From Nymphaea colorata (lineage: Eukaryota; Streptophyta; Magnoliopsida; Nymphaeales; Nymphaeaceae): DNA of 64,000 bases. Every line of letters begins with the position of its first letter. Position 1 is the first letter of the stretch. The notes below the pieces were generated by a model that was not told where the DNA came from, ran no database searches, and saw nothing but the letters and a program-made list of their open reading frames with translations. Shown piece after piece: positions 59,992-64,000 of the stretch. The position numbers and the translations under genes are program-made. The stretch is from NCBI RefSeq assembly GCF_008831285.2, contig NC_045145.1:8184802-8248801 (forward strand). The letters run 5' to 3'.

Positions 59992-60280
59992 GTTCTCTCT
60001 GCCCCTGCCATCACGGGCATGTCCACCAGGCAGCATCGAGGCGGCACCACCCCGGCGATGGCAGAGGTGAAGCCGGCGAAGCTCTTCCTGTGCTTAGGGA
60101 TAACTTGGCCTTCTTAGTCAGCTTACTCTCTCTCTCTCCGTAAGCTGATGAAGAAGGCCAAGTTATCCCCTGAGCACAGCACAGGAAGATCTCTGCCGGC
60201 CTCACCCCTGCCATCGCGGGGGTGGTGCCGCCCCGATGCGGCCTGGTGGACATGCCCGTGATGGCAGGGGCAGAGCGAAC
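59992..60280. repeat. Long GC-rich inverted repeat (hairpin), arms about 135 and 141 bp, 13-nt CT loop
   Basis: The left arm 59992-60126 and right arm 60140-60280 are reverse complements at roughly 90 percent by eye. Shared blocks include GCCCCTGCCATCACGGGCAT, GTCCACCAGG, GCGGCACCACCCC, TCTTCCTGTGC and GGATAACTTGGCCTTCTT. The loop (60127-60139) is TCTCTCTCTCTCC. One 6-nt indel and scattered substitutions separate the arms. No terminal motif or target duplication typical of a DNA transposon is seen. A transcript would fold into one long stem. Confidence 0.9.
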
Positions 60281-63200
60281 CACTTAAAAATAAGAGATAA
60301 AAACCAAACCTCCAAAATTCACACTAGAAGGGGTTTTAAAAAAATGTGAACCTTCATACACGTTTTTGAAAACACTAATTAATGTAAATCATGTTTAATT
60401 CAAGTTATTTTCTAAAAATGATTGATCTTTATATTATCAAAAGCTTGAAGCACTCATGGAGCCAAGATTTTTTATGGGGCACCTGTGTAAGTGACACAAC
60501 TTTGGTGTGGGCAGTACATATAAATGTAAGGTCATAACAATACAAGTTTGATGGAGTGGCCTACCCCAACCAACCAACAAGTAACTCCGCTATTGCATAT
60601 TTTATTTTTTTTATTAAAAAACCATTATTTAAGCAAAAAAATTAATAACTTTATATATGTTTTTCATCAAATCACTTTGAATACCATACCTATAAAATTA
60701 GATTATAAAAAAAAATTAATTAATTTTAATATGTCTGGTTTTTGCTTGTACCCAACCCAAGTGATATGGTTTTTATCTATAAATATATATATATAGCAAA
60801 CTGGAGGAGACACCTGCCATCGAACTTAATGTTGTTCTCTTCTAAAGTTTCACAGACCCACTTTCGCCTAAAAGTCATATGCTACTTGCCTGTGATTTTA
60901 TTGAACGGGTAAAATATTTATCCCTTCAAGAGAAGGATATTCTTTCACCCCTTCAAAGAAAGAGATAAATACAGAGATGAAATTTATCCAGGACAGGTTT
61001 CCCTGGCACGGTTTACCGTACTCATTAAGGTTACCATACACATTCTAATCCTTAAGTAGCCAGACTAACATCTGGTCTCTAGCCGTAATAACCTTCTTAC
61101 TGTAAGTTTGTGAGGTTCCTAACGTTTAACGTGGCCTTAACTACTGGGCAATTTATTGTGTTGGTTCATCCATCTTACAAGTCTCTTGGATAGGGGCAGA
61201 TGTGGGATGTGGTACGCCACAGTATTCTATGAAAAATTCACAACGGACACCCAACTTTTGAACCAAGACGACTTCACCTTTAACAATACAACAAAGTGAC
61301 CTTCATTTTTTTCAACAAATTCACAAACACTCCTCACAATGGAAATGTCTTAAATGTAAAGTAAATTACTATTACAACCTTCTATTTGAATTTATTTTTA
61401 AAATAAAAATAAAATAAAATAAAAATATTCACCATTGCCCGTTCCAAGGGTCACAACGACTCTCAACGGAAAGAAGAGAGGAAGCGTGGGTTCAAACTAG
61501 GCGAGCATCCGGTTGGTTTGGCCCAACTCAACTTGACACATGAAACTCGAGTTTGGATTCAGCTTGGTTAAAATGAAAAATATATTTTTAAATATAAAAT
61601 AAAATATTTTAATATATATATATATATAAAACATACAGGACTAACTTTGGTTGACTCAAGCCAGTTTTTTCACAGGTGTACCTCGGCTCGATGCCCAACT
61701 TTAATTCAAATAGCCCGTGAAGGTTTCAAAAAAGAGTCGGCACCTTTGTTGGCGTTCAGTGATACAAATTTTCGTTTTATTTTTATTTTTTAAATAATTT
61801 CAAATTAAGGTGTAAAACAGTTATTTATTTTTATATTTTAGTAATTTTTATTAAAAAGAATCATCTCTGAATTTGTTGAAAAAGATGCCAAAAAAGTCAG
61901 AGATTATTTGATAAGTTTGTTTGGTCTAGACCTAAAAATGAGCGTTGGGCCAGATGTACCCGACTTAACTCGGTAATTTATATTCAATATAACTTTATTA
62001 TTAAAAATATATATTTTTTAATATTAATTAGACTGAGGTTTCCAATAGTTCAGACCACAGGTTGCGATGAGGTTTGAGCTCGATTCCTATTCCTGTGTCC
62101 TGCGGAGTAAAATGATTTGCTCGCACACAAATGTGGACGTGTCCTTTCTGAGATTGTTGGTGTACATATTGGTAATGCCATAAAGGCTAACCCTCGACAA
62201 GGTACACTAACACCACCAGGTGTCCTCCCACGCCACGCCTCTTTTTTATTTCTTCTTCACACAAAACAACTTCTTAATCAAAAAGCTTCTCCCAAGTACC
62301 CATTTTTCACCTTTACGCGCTTCCGTATAAAGTCAAAGGCCAATTTCGTAACTTTGCTCTTTTTCCCTCCCCAACCCCCTGCGGTTTGACCTTCCACCTG
62401 TAGTTTTAGATTATTGTGTCAAACTCTCCAAGGTATCCGATAATCCGAGAGCAGACAAGCATGTCCCTCAAGTCAAAGGACATCTTTGTCTCTATCTAAC
62501 GCAAGGACCGGTTGCAGCGCGACTGACGATATTTTGACCGTTGGTCTGCCCTGCCGGTTCCTGCGGCATTGAAAGGGCAGAAAACAAGAAAAAAAAAAAT
62601 CTCCCATTCGTATTGGTAGTCATATTCATATTACTAATTATAAAACCCACTGCTAAGCAGCGTTTCGCAGCTCATCTTCTCTCAAATTTTTTTGAATTTA
62701 TATATACATTTAAAAAAAATATTTGTTTTATGTAAAAAAAATTAAAAATTATATTTTTGGCTCTATTTAAAATGTTAAAACTATAATTCGATCAGTTAAC
62801 AAAAAATTCCTAACTCTGCCCCTACCAAATGCAGTATAGTGGAGCATAGGTGGGTGCCTTACCCATTTCATCACCAACAGGAATACACCAACACACTGCA
62901 AAACTCCGTTTTCGAGCTGAATCAACCATGTTGCCAATTCCGTACTTTGAATGAGTCAAAAGTATTTAAACAATTTACTTTTTTAGAAAATAAATTAACA
63001 ATATCATGAAACTCCAAGTTTTTATTTATTTTCTTTTAGGAATAGTCCAAAATGCTTTCTTTTTTGTCTTTACAATTAATTTTTGTTTAGTTCATTATTC
63101 TCTGTCATTAATTACTATTTGGCTTTTTAGTTCATGTTAATGTAAGTTTAAATCCATTTTTTGGTTAGAACAGTCATTGGCATAAATGGATTTATGATTA

Positions 63201-63926
63201 CAGTTGCTTTTAGTAACAAATTGTTCCACGCATCTTTTTCACCTAAGTGATGTTCTTCAACTCATTACTTAACTACAACATCCAGATTCTTGGTGGAGGT
63301 ACCGAGAAGTAGTTAAGGTTAACGAAAGAAGACCACTTAATCCACCGAGTCTATAGCATATTCAACATCGCAGCTTCCTTTTCCATCGGTCGATTGCACT
63401 TCTATCCCAAACCCTAGAAGGAGCACTAAGCAATAGATTTTTTAGCCTCATCAATTCAACCAAAAAATTGCAATCTCTTCATTTTGAAGCTTCTATTCAT
63501 TATTTTCTTTGTTAATGGAGCTTCATATCAAGGAAATTTTCAACCTTCTCTTAACTACTTAAGAGTCTTCTTTACAAAACAACATGTCTTTGCTCATGGA
63601 CAACTTACAAAGACTATACTCATCTCATCTTGCTGTTTGTAGGCTTGATTTTACATAACTTTCGTAATTTCCCATCTTGTTCTTTCTTCTCTTTTTCAAT
63701 TCTACTTTGATTGTACAGAAACAGTTCTTCCTTTTTAAGAATCTTTTAACCCCTTTCTTTCTCATGTTTTGGCCAGATAAGAAGCACAGGAAGCCCTTTC
63801 CTTGAGGCAATTTTGAAAGAATTCTTTGAGCTCCATCTTCCTTTCATATCAACGTCAAATGCAAGTTTGTCTTGGCTGGTAGAGGGTACATGTTCACTTG
63901 TGCGTCTGTGATTGTTTTTAGATATC
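60281..63926. other. Spacer, no supported gene
   Basis: AT-rich. Possible relics of the GGAGCC-type MITE family are seen near 60450-60595 (CATGGAGCCAAG … AACTCCGCTATTG) and near 62805-62830 (CTAACTCTGCCCCTACC). Words of the CTCGAGTTTGGATT type near 61500-61700 suggest another dispersed repeat. Short A/T runs are frequent. Nothing coding is recognised. Confidence 0.4.
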
Positions 63927-64000
63927 TGTTCGCAACCCCAAAATGTTTTTGGTATTTGGAGTGCTCCAGAAAAATGAGTTTTTGTTTTGAAAAAAAGAAA
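63927..64000 (-). repeat. 3' end of a second Tat LTR, inverted, cut by the window end
   Basis: The complement of this stretch reads CAAAACAAAAACTCATTTTT, then GGAGCACTCCAAATACC, and ends GGGGTTGCGAACA. This is the same LTR end as at 14302 and 22281. No primer-binding site lies next to it (lower coordinates), so it is a 3' LTR or a solo LTR that continues past 64000. Confidence 0.85.

Noticed and set aside
59715-60143. 142-codon plus-strand and 90-codon minus-strand frames across the hairpin
   Set aside because: They begin in microsatellite or T-rich sequence and read through one arm of the inverted repeat. No family is recognised.
1-64000. CRISPR arrays, operons, bacterial regulatory sites, rRNA or tRNA genes
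   Set aside because: None seen. The sequence is plant nuclear DNA, and the regular repeats present are minisatellite, microsatellite or transposon-derived. No cloverleaf with convincing A and B boxes was recognised by eye, although a dedicated scan was not possible.

Overview
The window is nuclear DNA of a flowering plant. The evidence is a nuclear gene for plastid ribosomal protein S10 with a transit peptide and introns, an F-box gene of the plant-specific SLEEPY/SNEEZY family, plant-type LTR retrotransposons (Ty3/gypsy Tat lineage with a second RNase H, and Ty1/copia), CACTA transposon genes, an L1-type LINE, several MITEs, AT-rich spacers and many dinucleotide microsatellites. Gene density is very low (two confident host genes in 64 kb) and most mobile elements are decayed, as in a medium or large plant genome. 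The species or order cannot be fixed from the sequence alone.

Layout: 1-1890 is a decayed L1 LINE on the minus strand, followed by a 174-bp hAT-type MITE with a perfect 8-bp target duplication. 3647-7547 is the plastid S10 gene (three exons, plus strand). 7.5-13.8 kb is gene-free, with MITE and small repeat relics. 13.8-22.3 kb is a gag-less Tat retrotransposon with unequal LTRs. 22.6-23.4 kb is a degenerate minisatellite of about 60 bp per unit. 26.3-28.2 kb is the end of a CACTA transposon (plus strand). 29.6-29.9 kb is a copia gag relic. 30.9-33.1 kb is a TAA-flanked, Harbinger-like composite element carrying a captured receptor-kinase fragment. 34.6-37.3 kb is a second CACTA relic (minus strand), and 37.9-39.0 kb holds a pair of direct repeats. 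39-45.6 kb shows no gene. 45.6-46.6 kb is a cluster of MITE-like units. 48.4-50.7 kb holds two head-to-tail copia fragments (minus strand). 52.5-55 kb has small MITEs and duplications. 57.76-58.28 kb is a SNEEZY-type F-box gene (minus strand), surrounded by CT/AT microsatellites and followed at 59.99-60.28 kb by a long GC-rich hairpin. The window ends inside another, inverted copy of the same Tat LTR.

The two host genes are unrelated in function: one supplies the plastid ribosome, the other is predicted to act in SCF-dependent gibberellin/DELLA signalling. I found no operon-like or defence-like system. The most noteworthy items are the nearly complete inverted duplication close to the F-box gene, the transposon-captured kinase segment, and the S10 gene whose last exon equals a complete bacterial-size S10 reading frame.
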